Source of the DNA: an uncultured Lachnospiraceae bacterium | Lineage (GTDB): Bacteria > Bacillota > Clostridia > Lachnospirales > Lachnospiraceae | DNA length: 64,000 nucleotides | Direction: 5' to 3' | NCBI GenBank assembly: GCA_910587635.1 | Contig: CAJUNB010000038.1 | Location: 22,725 to 86,724, forward strand | Shown: positions 44,539 through 53,141 of the stretch, one piece after another | Layout: each line of letters begins with the position of its first letter | Position numbering within the stretch: the stretch's first letter is position 1 | Program-made: the position numbers and the translations under genes | Notes under the pieces: model-generated | What the model was told of the DNA's origin: nothing | The model's input: only the letters and a program-made list of their open reading frames with translations | Databases searched by the model: none

Positions 44539-45478
44539 GGTCAGCTTTGTCATTCCCTGTTACCGTTCCGAACTCACTTTGGAAGGGGTAGTAGAAGAAG
44601 TCCGGTCTGCGATGGAGGGACTTGGGGAGTACGGTTATGAAATTGTTCTCATCAATGACTGTTCCCCCGATCATACACTGGAAGTTATCAGGAAAATATG
44701 TGAAAAATATGACAATATAACAGGAGTTTCTCTGGCAAGAAATTTCGGGCAGCATGCAGCCCTGATGGCGGGATTCCGCCATGTGACAGGGGATATTATC
44801 ATCTGTCTGGATGACGACGGCCAGACGCCTGCAAAGGAGGCCGGGAAGTTTCTGGATGAGATTCAGGCCGGGCGGGATGTGGTGTATGCGAAATATTCTA
44901 ACAAGCAGCATACGGCGTTTCGCAATTTTGGCAGCAAAGTCAATGAGATCATGACCCGTTTTATGCTGGGGAAACCAAAAGAGCTGTATATTTCCAGTTA
45001 TTTTGCAGCAAAAAGATTTGTGATTGATGAAGTAATCCGGTATGAGAATTCCTACCCTTATGTTATCGGCCTGGTATTACGGACGACAAAAAATATCGGC
45101 AATGTGGATGTGAGGCACAGGCAGCGGGAAGTGGGACATTCCGGTTACACAATGAAATCGTTGATGGGTCTCTGGTTTAACGGTTTTACGGCCTTTTCTA
45201 TCCAACCGCTTCGTTTTGCCACAATGGTTGGCATTTTCTGTGCGGCCAGCGGATTTTTATATGGGATTTATACGATTATCAAACGGCTGTTGAATCCGGC
45301 AGTGCCGCTGGGGTTTAGTTCTCTTATGTCGGCGGTGGTATTTCTGGGTGGTATGATTATGCTTATGCTCGGATTGATTGGTGAATATGTAGGTAGAATT
45401 TATATCAGCCTGAACAATTCTCCCCAGTATGTGATTCGGGAAGTGATCGGGCAGAAGGAAAATGCAGATGAACAGTAA
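44531..45478 (+). CDS. GT2 glycosyltransferase, ArnC/GtrB-like with two C-terminal membrane helices
   Basis: 315 residues. VSFVIPCYRSELTLEGVV and LINDCSPDHTLEV open the GT-A domain; CLDDDGQTP is the metal site; RHRQREVGHSGYTMKSL precedes two helices (about 233-255 and 268-292). This is the ArnC/DPM1 form that charges undecaprenyl phosphate with a sugar. The next gene encodes an ArnT/PMT-like membrane transferase, so the pair looks like a lipid-sugar donor plus transfer enzyme. Start lies in the end of the GNAT gene; GAGGGTTATC precedes it. Confidence 0.88.
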   Translation: MDKVSFVIPCYRSELTLEGVVEEVRSAMEGLGEYGYEIVLINDCSPDHTLEVIRKICEKYDNITGVSLARNFGQHAALMAGFRHVTGDIIICLDDDGQTPAKEAGKFLDEIQAGRDVVYAKYSNKQHTAFRNFGSKVNEIMTRFMLGKPKELYISSYFAAKRFVIDEVIRYENSYPYVIGLVLRTTKNIGNVDVRHRQREVGHSGYTMKSLMGLWFNGFTAFSIQPLRFATMVGIFCAASGFLYGIYTIIKRLLNPAVPLGFSSLMSAVVFLGGMIMLMLGLIGEYVGRIYISLNNSPQYVIREVIGQKENADEQ

Positions 45479-46889
45479 ATTGACGGAAAAGAGAAAAAAA
45501 GGGATTCTGGGAATTGTTGCAGTTTTCTTTTTTCTTCTTTATCTCTCATTATGCTTTAATAATAATGTCTGGACAGATGAAGCCTTTACGATTGAGCTGC
45601 TGAAGTCGGATATGAGCGGTATTGTACAGGGAACGGCTTCCGATGTACACCCGCCGCTCTACTATCTGATTGCGAAATGTTTTATTTATGTACTGGGAAA
45701 CAGTCTTTTGGCGCTGAAGTTTATATCTATTGTGCCCATGATACTCTGTATGACATGGGGGGCCGTCATTATCTGGAGGCGGTTTGGATTCCGGGCGGCG
45801 CTCCTGTTCGATTTTTTTCTGGGAGCTATCCCCTGTACGATGGAATATGCCGTACAGATACGGATGTATTCCTGGGCCATTTTTTTTATTACTTTTATGG
45901 GACTGTGGGCCTATGAGGCATATGCGGAAGAGCGATGGCTGTATTTTGCCGGTGTTGCAGCGACTTCTGTTGCTGCGGCATATACCCACTATTTTGCGTT
46001 TGTTTCGGCTATTCTGATCTATGGTTTTCTGTTTCTTTCGCTGCTTTTTACGCCCGGAAAACGAAGAAGACTGATCGAATGGTTTGTGTCGGTGGTTGTT
46101 TCTCTTATTTTGTATCTTCCCTGGATGCCCTATATGAAAATCCAGGTCAAAGGGGTGTCGAGAAATTATTGGATTGAAGAGATCACAGGAGAAACGGTGA
46201 AAGATTTCTTTCCATTCTTGTTTGATATGGATATCCCCTGGACGACGGTTATCTGGATGTTCATCCTTGTTGTCGGGATTGCTTTTGCGGTCTATAGAAT
46301 CTGTAAAAAAGAGGCCGGAGAAGGAATTTTTGCACTTCTGTGTTTTGCCACACCGGTTCTGACTGCCGTGACCGGGGTCGTTATGTCCAGTCTGATTCGG
46401 CCCATTTTTATCGTGCGTTATCTACTGCCGTGTATGGGGCTGGTGGCGCTGTTTCTGGCTGTTTCTCTGGCGAAATATCTGGACAGGCTTGTTTTCCCCG
46501 CGCTGCTGTTCTTTCTGGTTTGTGCTGTGCTGACTGATTACGGGCAGTCGGTATATCGGGAATATCAGTGGACTCATACGAAGGAGACGGAAGAGTTTCT
46601 GGCAGAAAACGTAAAAGAGGGCGATATCATTGCCTACAATTATGAAAGCTATAAACTGATCTATGATTATTACTGGAATGACGAGGAAAAGGTGCTGTGG
46701 CAGGAAATAGACCTGGATACGGCAGATTATCGTACCATATGGCTGCTGGATACGATATACTGGCCCACGCCTACAGACGAATATCTGGCGGAACATGGCT
46801 GGCAGCGAACATATATGGGTAACTATGGCATTGAACACAATGATTTTAAAATCTATAAAATTACAAGGATAGAGGCAGAAGCTCTATGA
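45468..46889 (+). CDS. ArnT/PMT-like (GT39/GT83-type) membrane glycosyltransferase
   Basis: 473 residues from ATG at 45468, eight bases after GAAGGA; ATG 45462 is an alternative. The GT-C signature is clear: after helix 1 the outer loop has VWTDEAFTIELL with the catalytic-type Asp-Glu, and DVHPPLYYLIAK follows. About 11 helices and a soluble C-terminal tail complete it. The enzyme should transfer a sugar from a polyprenyl phosphate at the outer face. It overlaps the ArnC-like gene by 11 bp and the next gene as ATGA, supporting a shared function. Confidence 0.85.
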   Translation: MNSKLTEKRKKGILGIVAVFFFLLYLSLCFNNNVWTDEAFTIELLKSDMSGIVQGTASDVHPPLYYLIAKCFIYVLGNSLLALKFISIVPMILCMTWGAVIIWRRFGFRAALLFDFFLGAIPCTMEYAVQIRMYSWAIFFITFMGLWAYEAYAEERWLYFAGVAATSVAAAYTHYFAFVSAILIYGFLFLSLLFTPGKRRRLIEWFVSVVVSLILYLPWMPYMKIQVKGVSRNYWIEEITGETVKDFFPFLFDMDIPWTTVIWMFILVVGIAFAVYRICKKEAGEGIFALLCFATPVLTAVTGVVMSSLIRPIFIVRYLLPCMGLVALFLAVSLAKYLDRLVFPALLFFLVCAVLTDYGQSVYREYQWTHTKETEEFLAENVKEGDIIAYNYESYKLIYDYYWNDEEKVLWQEIDLDTADYRTIWLLDTIYWPTPTDEYLAEHGWQRTYMGNYGIEHNDFKIYKITRIEAEAL

Positions 46890-47533
46890 CAGGAAAAAGA
46901 AAAAAATCTGTGGGAAGATACCTGACAGCGGTTTGCGTCGTCGCGTGCTGGCTTCTGATCTGGCCGGTGGGGATATTAAAAGATGAGAAAATATCCAGAA
47001 CTGCTGCGGATTACAGCCAAAATACAGGACCGATCGGAGAAGTGGCGGCAATTCAGGAATTTGTTCCCCAATATGACCATATCAAATCCATTGGTGTGGA
47101 TATCGGAAAATTGAATGGACAGGCAAATCAGGGAACTCTTTTTCTGCATTTTTTTGATGAAAATTTAGTGGAGTTTGCAAAGGTGCCCCAGGATATCAGT
47201 CAGATGCGCGACGGGGAGTTGACGGATATACCCGTTGATATGGTGCTGGAGGCGGGGAAACGGTATTATCTGAGTATTCAGTGTGAAGACTATGGAGATA
47301 TGCCTCCGGTATTGCATTACCGCTCCCTTGCCGGAAACGGGCCTTCGGAAAATCTGCATTTTTATTATGGCCCCGTTGTCATAGAAGATGCCAGCGCCAA
47401 TATCCGTTATATTTACAGGATCCCGTTGAATCTGGTACAGATTTTATTTTATGACAGTCTGATATTTCTTCTGGGAGTGATCATATACAGCCTTCTTGGT
47501 AAGAGTGACAGAGGCAGTGAAGAGAGTGAATAA
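46886..47533 (+). CDS. Membrane-anchored protein with extracellular beta-rich domain
   Basis: 215 residues. There is one helix near each end (about 10-30 and 182-202), enclosing about 150 residues of beta character. IAAIQEFVPQYDHIKSIGV-like phrases, LFLHFFDENL and EAGKRYYLSIQCED resemble jelly-roll carbohydrate-binding-like domains found beside GT-C enzymes. No family named with confidence. It is coupled by ATGA overlap to the ArnT-like gene, so it may be an accessory subunit. Its end overlaps the next gene by 8 bp if that begins at GTG 47526. Confidence 0.7.
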   Translation: MTGKRKKSVGRYLTAVCVVACWLLIWPVGILKDEKISRTAADYSQNTGPIGEVAAIQEFVPQYDHIKSIGVDIGKLNGQANQGTLFLHFFDENLVEFAKVPQDISQMRDGELTDIPVDMVLEAGKRYYLSIQCEDYGDMPPVLHYRSLAGNGPSENLHFYYGPVVIEDASANIRYIYRIPLNLVQILFYDSLIFLLGVIIYSLLGKSDRGSEESE

Positions 47534-49415
47534 TTTGGAAAGAACGGATGAAAAAAAAGAAAAGAGAATAAAGCAGGGGGCAGTGCTTTTTGTATTGCTG
47601 GCAGCTACGGTATTCTTTTACTTTGCAGTGATTCGCAATATATTCGGCGGCACAATCTGGGATATTGGCGTATATGGTGTGGGCGCTGTTTTATTTGCCA
47701 TTATTTTGGGGATTTGGATTTGGCAGTTACCTCTTCTGGATATGTTACGAGGGATGAGAGAAGAAGAAATCCAGAGGGATATCGTGCAAATCTGCTGTTT
47801 TGCCTGCATTTGCCTGATGACACTCTATTATTATAATTCTGGCAGTGAATATGGACACTCCATAGGGACGAGAGTGATGAATTCTGCGTTTGGCATAGCT
47901 CTTTTATGCATGTGTAAAAAAGAAGATCTGCAAAATCGTCGGATCGGTTATGTACAGCTTTGCCTGGCAGCTCTTTTTATAGCAGGTACTTTTTGGAGGA
48001 GCCGGGACAGTAAGGAGATGGTACTGTATGTACTCAGCGGTATCACTGTCTGGATTTACATCAGGCTCCTGGGCAGTGGCAGGGCTCTGATCGGATGGAA
48101 AGAGATCCGTAGGAGGATCTCTGCCTATGGCTGGCTTGTATTTGTGTTTTTTGCAGGACTGGTGGTTTTCCGCAATACGAGAACATGGCCTTTTTCTATA
48201 GTTATTCCTTTCGGCTGGCTTTATCTGTATCATTTTGATACAAAGAAGATGAACCGACTCTTGAAAAATTACTGTTACGGGTGTATTCTTGCATTTTGGA
48301 TGATGGTGGGGAGTGGAGCTCTGTTCCGCCCCTATTACAGTTTTGAATTTATCCGGTATCCTGGATGGTTTTCTTCCGTTGCAACGGCGGGACTGTTTTG
48401 GATGCTTGTGATAGCCTGTACGATCAGCTGCATTTTAGCAAAGGTAGATCAGGAAGAAAAAATTATTGTCCGCAGGATTTATTTTGAATGGATTACATTG
48501 GGAGTGGCCGGAATTTATCTGTTTATGACATTGTCCAGAACAGCGGCACTGTCTGTTGCCGTTTTTTGCTTTTCCGCATTTGTACTGGTAGAGATCTGTT
48601 ATTACCGGGACAGTCTGAAAGGGATGGTGAATAAGATTTTTCTTATTGTGAGCCCGGTACTTCTGGTATTTCCGGTGGTCTATACAATGACCCGGTGTGT
48701 TCCCGCTATCGTAGGCAGGCCCGTATGGATTACAGGAGCAGAATGGTTCAGTGACAGAATCGAAAAGAGAGAACCGGTGGATTCCACTAAATTTATGAAC
48801 ATTGCTCAGCTTGGTGAGACTTTTTTGGAAAAATGGGTGGGGGTGGATATCAATCTGACGGAAATTGTCGGTTCTGTCAGTGGCCCGGGCAATGCCGTCA
48901 CAGAGGAAAACGGAGAAGCCGTTTATCAGGATAATGTAGTAGGGACAACAGAAATTGACGGACAGGTATATTCTGTAAAAGACTATACCTTTCACAATCC
49001 AGATGAGGACGATATATCCAATGGCAGATTCGAGCTCTTTGAGATTTATACAAGTCATTTGAATATGACAGGACATGATTCTATGCTTGTGGAAGATGTT
49101 GATAAGAATATTACGCTGTATCATGCCCATAATTCTTATATACAGACTGCATATGACCATGGAATTCCCGTGGGAATTTTATTTGTTCTTGTAGTGGTGG
49201 CGGGGGTGTTTGCCAGCATCGTTTATTACAAGAGAAATTGCGGAGAGGTAAATTTTGCCATTTACCCTTTTGTTGTGATATTATCATTTATGATTTCGGG
49301 GATAACCGAATGGATTTTCCATCCCAGTATCCCTATCGGCTTTGCATTTCTCATTGCATTGACGCCTCTTGTTGCCGTAGCAGAGCCGGTTGAAAAAGCC
49401 GAAAAGCCCCAGTGA
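47526..49415 (+). CDS. O-antigen ligase/polymerase-like membrane protein (Wzy_C type)
   Basis: 629 residues from GTG at 47526; other non-ATG starts at 47496 and 47505 are possible and the ribosome site is weak. About 12 helices. A large outer loop (about 400-545) lies before the last helices and ends in LYHAHNSYIQTAYDHGIP, the His-Asn-containing motif typical of WaaL/Wzy ligases. LSRTAALSVAVF is the second usual motif. It should polymerise lipid-linked glycan or transfer it to an acceptor on the outer face. It is distinct in type from EpsG at 21806, which supports two glycan products. Confidence 0.82.
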   Translation: MNNLERTDEKKEKRIKQGAVLFVLLAATVFFYFAVIRNIFGGTIWDIGVYGVGAVLFAIILGIWIWQLPLLDMLRGMREEEIQRDIVQICCFACICLMTLYYYNSGSEYGHSIGTRVMNSAFGIALLCMCKKEDLQNRRIGYVQLCLAALFIAGTFWRSRDSKEMVLYVLSGITVWIYIRLLGSGRALIGWKEIRRRISAYGWLVFVFFAGLVVFRNTRTWPFSIVIPFGWLYLYHFDTKKMNRLLKNYCYGCILAFWMMVGSGALFRPYYSFEFIRYPGWFSSVATAGLFWMLVIACTISCILAKVDQEEKIIVRRIYFEWITLGVAGIYLFMTLSRTAALSVAVFCFSAFVLVEICYYRDSLKGMVNKIFLIVSPVLLVFPVVYTMTRCVPAIVGRPVWITGAEWFSDRIEKREPVDSTKFMNIAQLGETFLEKWVGVDINLTEIVGSVSGPGNAVTEENGEAVYQDNVVGTTEIDGQVYSVKDYTFHNPDEDDISNGRFELFEIYTSHLNMTGHDSMLVEDVDKNITLYHAHNSYIQTAYDHGIPVGILFVLVVVAGVFASIVYYKRNCGEVNFAIYPFVVILSFMISGITEWIFHPSIPIGFAFLIALTPLVAVAEPVEKAEKPQ

Positions 49416-49458
49416 GAGAGTGGGTGTTGGGCTTTATACGGAATTGAGAAGGAGTGTT

Positions 49459-51315
49459 ATGAAAAAAATTATAAACTATAAGCTGGTGACAAGAAGGGCG
49501 TTTCTGCTTGCCTATGATATGATAGCCGTATGCTGCAGTAACTTTCTGGCACTTTTACTCCGGTATGAATTTCAGCTGGATGATATACCGGGATATTTTA
49601 TCGATGCCATATGGGATCATCTTCCGGTCAGCATAGGGATTACGCTGGCACTGTTTTATCTGTTCCGACTCTATCACAGCCTCTGGGCCTATGCGGGGGT
49701 CAGTGAGATGCAGAATATAATCGTAGCATCCTTTGCCAGTGCGGCGCTGCAGGGGCTTACATTACTGATATTTGACAGAGATGTGCCAAAGAGCTACTAT
49801 TTTTTCAATGCCTTTCTGCTGGTAGGGGCGACAATGATAAGCCGGTTTGCCTATCGTTTTGCCAGGGAAAAAAGGCGCAGACTGCACAATAAAAACAATG
49901 GTGTTGCAGTGATGATTGTAGGAGCGGGAGATGCGGGTAATACAATCATCAAAGAGATCAATTCCAGTTATTTCAGCACGATGCGTATCCGTGCAATCAT
50001 AGACGATGACCCCCAGAAGCAGGGAAGATATATCCAGGGTATTAAAGTAGCGGGGGGAAGAGATAAAATCATAGAAAATGCGGCGCTGCTTGGTATCGAT
50101 GAGATCATTATCGCCATACCGTCAGCGGGACGCAGGACGATCAAGGAGATCGTAGAGATCGCGGGACAGACAAACTGTAAGCTGCGGACGTTGCCGGGGA
50201 TGTACCAGCTTGTGAATGGGGAAGTGGATGTCAGCAAGCTGCGGGATGTGGATGTGGAAGACCTGCTGGGGAGAGACCCGATAAAAGTGGATATCGATTC
50301 CATCCTGGGCTATGTAAAAGATAAGACAGTGCTTGTGACAGGGGGCGGCGGTTCTATTGGAAGTGAGCTGTGCAGACAGATTGCCTCTCATCGGCCCAGG
50401 CAGCTAATTATTTTTGATATTTATGAGAACAATGCCTATGAAATACAGCAGGAGCTCATCCTGGGCTATCCTGACCTGGACATGCTTGTTCTGATTGGTT
50501 CTGTCCGCAATACGAAGCGGATGAACACGATATTTGAGACATACCATCCTGATATTGTATACCATGCGGCAGCTCATAAGCATGTGCCGCTTATGGAAGT
50601 GAGCCCGGATGAGGCAGTGAAGAACAATGTATTTGGTACATGGAAAACGGCCCATGCCGCAGCTATGAATGGTGTCAGGAAATTTGTAATGATTTCCACG
50701 GATAAGGCCGTCAATCCTACGAATGTCATGGGGGCTACGAAACGTATCTGTGAAATGATCATACAGACTTTTAATAAATATTATGATACAGAGTTTGTGG
50801 CAGTACGTTTTGGGAATGTGCTGGGGAGCAATGGGAGTGTTATCCCGCTGTTTCGAAAACAGATAGAGGCAGGGGGGCCGGTAACGGTGACTCATCCAGA
50901 AATTATCCGGTATTTTATGACGATACCGGAGGCAGTGTCCCTTGTGCTACAGGCGGGAGCCTATGCAAAGGGAGGAGAAATTTTTATACTGGATATGGGA
51001 GAGCCGGTTAAAATACTGGATTTGGCGAAAAATCTCATACGGTTATCGGGCTATAAAGTAGATGATGATATCCGTATTGAATTTACGGGGCTGCGACCTG
51101 GGGAAAAGCTGTATGAAGAGCTGCTGATGAATGAAGAGGGAATGAAGGAGACAGAGAACAAGCTGATTCATATCGGGAAACCGATAGAATTTGATGAGCG
51201 GAAATTTTTTATACAGTTAAATGAATTGAAAGAAGCAGTGGAAAATGAACAGATGGATGTGAGGGAGCGATTGATGAAGATTGTTCCCACATATACGCCG
51301 ATGGTAAAGGAATAG
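49459..51315 (+). CDS. pglF: Membrane-bound UDP-GlcNAc 4,6-dehydratase (PglF/CapD/EpsC type)
   Basis: 618 residues from ATG at 49459 (AAGGAGTGTT upstream). Four N-terminal helices (about 10-125), a first Rossmann domain (VMIVGAGDAGNTIIKEI), then the catalytic Rossmann domain (VLVTGGGGSIGSELCRQI), AAAHKHVPLMEVSP, and STDKAVNPTNVMGATKR, where Met replaces the usual catalytic Tyr as in PglF/WbpM. GLRPGEKLYEELL is the C-terminal signature. It makes UDP-4-keto-6-deoxy-GlcNAc with retention, the start of the bacillosamine route, and feeds the aminotransferase 45 bp downstream. Confidence 0.94.
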   Translation: MKKIINYKLVTRRAFLLAYDMIAVCCSNFLALLLRYEFQLDDIPGYFIDAIWDHLPVSIGITLALFYLFRLYHSLWAYAGVSEMQNIIVASFASAALQGLTLLIFDRDVPKSYYFFNAFLLVGATMISRFAYRFAREKRRRLHNKNNGVAVMIVGAGDAGNTIIKEINSSYFSTMRIRAIIDDDPQKQGRYIQGIKVAGGRDKIIENAALLGIDEIIIAIPSAGRRTIKEIVEIAGQTNCKLRTLPGMYQLVNGEVDVSKLRDVDVEDLLGRDPIKVDIDSILGYVKDKTVLVTGGGGSIGSELCRQIASHRPRQLIIFDIYENNAYEIQQELILGYPDLDMLVLIGSVRNTKRMNTIFETYHPDIVYHAAAHKHVPLMEVSPDEAVKNNVFGTWKTAHAAAMNGVRKFVMISTDKAVNPTNVMGATKRICEMIIQTFNKYYDTEFVAVRFGNVLGSNGSVIPLFRKQIEAGGPVTVTHPEIIRYFMTIPEAVSLVLQAGAYAKGGEIFILDMGEPVKILDLAKNLIRLSGYKVDDDIRIEFTGLRPGEKLYEELLMNEEGMKETENKLIHIGKPIEFDERKFFIQLNELKEAVENEQMDVRERLMKIVPTYTPMVKE

Positions 51316-51360
51316 AATAATAAGACAGTGCAGAAGCGAAATGCAGAAAAGGAGTCTGTT

Positions 51361-52491
51361 ATGGAAAAGAAGAAAATCTGGCTGGCATCTCCCACAATGC
51401 ATGAATGGGAGAAAAAATATGTACAGGAAGCTTTTGATACGAACTGGATAGCTCCGGTAGGCCCTCATGTCAATGCTTTTGAAAAGGAAGTGTCGGCATA
51501 TACAGGGGCGAAATATGCGGCAGCATTGAGTGCGGGAACGGCAGCCATTCATCTGGCTGTAAAACTGTTGGGTGTTGGGGAAGGCGATTATGTATTTTGC
51601 TCTGCTCTTACTTTTTCGGCGAGTTGTAATCCGGTTTGCTATGAAAATGCCACGCCGGTATTTATCGATTCGGAGCCGGATACGTGGAACATGTCGCCAG
51701 AGGCTTTGGAGAAAGCCTTTGAAAAATATCCAAATCCTAAGGCGGTGATTTGTGTCCATCTCTACGGTACACCGGCTAAGCTGGATGAGATTATGGAGAT
51801 ATGCCAGAGACATCATGTGCCGATGATAGAAGATGCGGCGGAATCTCTTTCTGCTACATACAAAGGAAAACAGACGGGAACATTCGGAAAATTTGGTATT
51901 TATTCTTTTAATGGGAATAAAATTATTACCACATCCGGTGGTGGAATGCTCGTGTCAGAAGATGAAGATGCAATAGAGAGGGCGCGTTTTCTTGCGACAC
52001 AGGCGAGAGACCCGGCCAGACATTATGAGCATTCTCAGATAGGATATAATTACCGAATGAGCAATGTGGATGCGGGAATCGGCAGAGGACAATTGAAATC
52101 TCTGGATTTACATCGGAAGCTGAAGAAAAAGATATATGATACGTACAAAGCGGCTTTTGCAGATATCCCGGAAATCATGATGAATCCTATAAACCCGGAC
52201 GGAGAAGCAAATTATTGGCTGTCCGGTATGATGATTTCACCTGAAAGTCATATAACACCAGATCAGGTGATGGATGCGTTGGCGGAGGAAAATATTGAAT
52301 CCCGTCCGGTCTGGAAACCGATGCAGTTACAGCCTGTTTTTGCGGACTGCCCGTTCTTTTCCCATAGAGAAGAAGGGAGTGTTTCAGAGGATGTTTTCCG
52401 GTATGGACTCTGTCTGCCAAGTGACATTAAGAATACAGAGGAGGATATGGAGCTGATCATCCGCACGATCAGAAAAGTATTTGGTACCTGA
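51361..52491 (+). CDS. pglE: UDP-4-keto-6-deoxy-GlcNAc aminotransferase (PglE/EpsN type)
   Basis: 376 residues from ATG at 51361, after AAAAGGAGTCTGTT. It is a DegT-type PLP enzyme: WLASPTMHEWEKKYVQEAF at the start, LSAGTAAIHLAVKLLGVG, IEDAAESLSATYKG, and PLP Lys K187 in YSFNGNKIITTSGGG, the exact PglE-type pattern. It makes UDP-4-amino-4,6-dideoxy-GlcNAc. The usual next enzyme, a hexapeptide acetyltransferase (PglD/EpsM), is not found in this window. Confidence 0.93.
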   Translation: MEKKKIWLASPTMHEWEKKYVQEAFDTNWIAPVGPHVNAFEKEVSAYTGAKYAAALSAGTAAIHLAVKLLGVGEGDYVFCSALTFSASCNPVCYENATPVFIDSEPDTWNMSPEALEKAFEKYPNPKAVICVHLYGTPAKLDEIMEICQRHHVPMIEDAAESLSATYKGKQTGTFGKFGIYSFNGNKIITTSGGGMLVSEDEDAIERARFLATQARDPARHYEHSQIGYNYRMSNVDAGIGRGQLKSLDLHRKLKKKIYDTYKAAFADIPEIMMNPINPDGEANYWLSGMMISPESHITPDQVMDALAEENIESRPVWKPMQLQPVFADCPFFSHREEGSVSEDVFRYGLCLPSDIKNTEEDMELIIRTIRKVFGT

Positions 52492-52517
52492 CTGGACGAA
52501 GCAGGAAGGATGGCGAT

Positions 52518-53135
52518 ATGTATCGTTTGTTTGTAAAGAGATGTTTTGATATGGTTTTGTCCGGCCTGGCGCTGGTACTGTTGAGTCCGGTGTTTTTGAC
52601 GGTGGCGGTACTCGTACGGCTAAAATTGGGCAGTCCGGTTATTTTTCATCAGAGGAGGCCGGGATATCAGGAGAAGATATTCACTCTCTGTAAATTTCGT
52701 ACGATGACGGATGAACGGGATGAAAAAGGAGAATTGCTGCCGGACAGTATAAGGCTGACGCCGTTTGGCGCTTTTCTCAGAAAGACCAGCCTGGATGAGC
52801 TGCCGGAACTATGGAATATTTTCAAGGGGGATATGAGTATCATTGGTCCACGGCCGCTTTTGGAAGGATATTTGCCTTATTATACAGAACGGGAGCGGCT
52901 CAGGCATACTGTGAGACCGGGACTGACAGGTCTTGCACAGGTGAGCGGACGCAACTTTATCGCCTGGAACGACAGGCTGGAAAAAGATGTGGAATATGTA
53001 GAGCATCTGACGTTACTCACAGATCTGAAAATATTATGGAAAACAGTCATGGTAGTGATGAAGGAAGAAGACGTGGCTGTGGAAACGGATTCCGTAGAGG
53101 GTTATTTATGGGATGAGAGAGAAAAGCTAAGATAA
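52518..53135 (+). CDS. pglC: Short monotopic phosphoglycosyltransferase (PglC/EpsL type)
   Basis: 205 residues, the minimal catalytic form. One N-terminal re-entrant hydrophobic segment (about 9-33), FHQRRPGYQEKIFTLCKFRTM, the catalytic Asp-Glu pair D93/E94 in SLDELPELWN, GPRPLLEGYLP, and GLTGLAQVSGRN. It transfers a sugar-1-phosphate (in PglC, diNAc-bacillosamine) to undecaprenyl phosphate. It follows pglF and pglE, as in pgl and eps loci. It is the second initiating transferase in the window. Confidence 0.93.
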   Translation: MYRLFVKRCFDMVLSGLALVLLSPVFLTVAVLVRLKLGSPVIFHQRRPGYQEKIFTLCKFRTMTDERDEKGELLPDSIRLTPFGAFLRKTSLDELPELWNIFKGDMSIIGPRPLLEGYLPYYTERERLRHTVRPGLTGLAQVSGRNFIAWNDRLEKDVEYVEHLTLLTDLKILWKTVMVVMKEEDVAVETDSVEGYLWDEREKLR

Positions 53136-53141
53136 TGTAGG

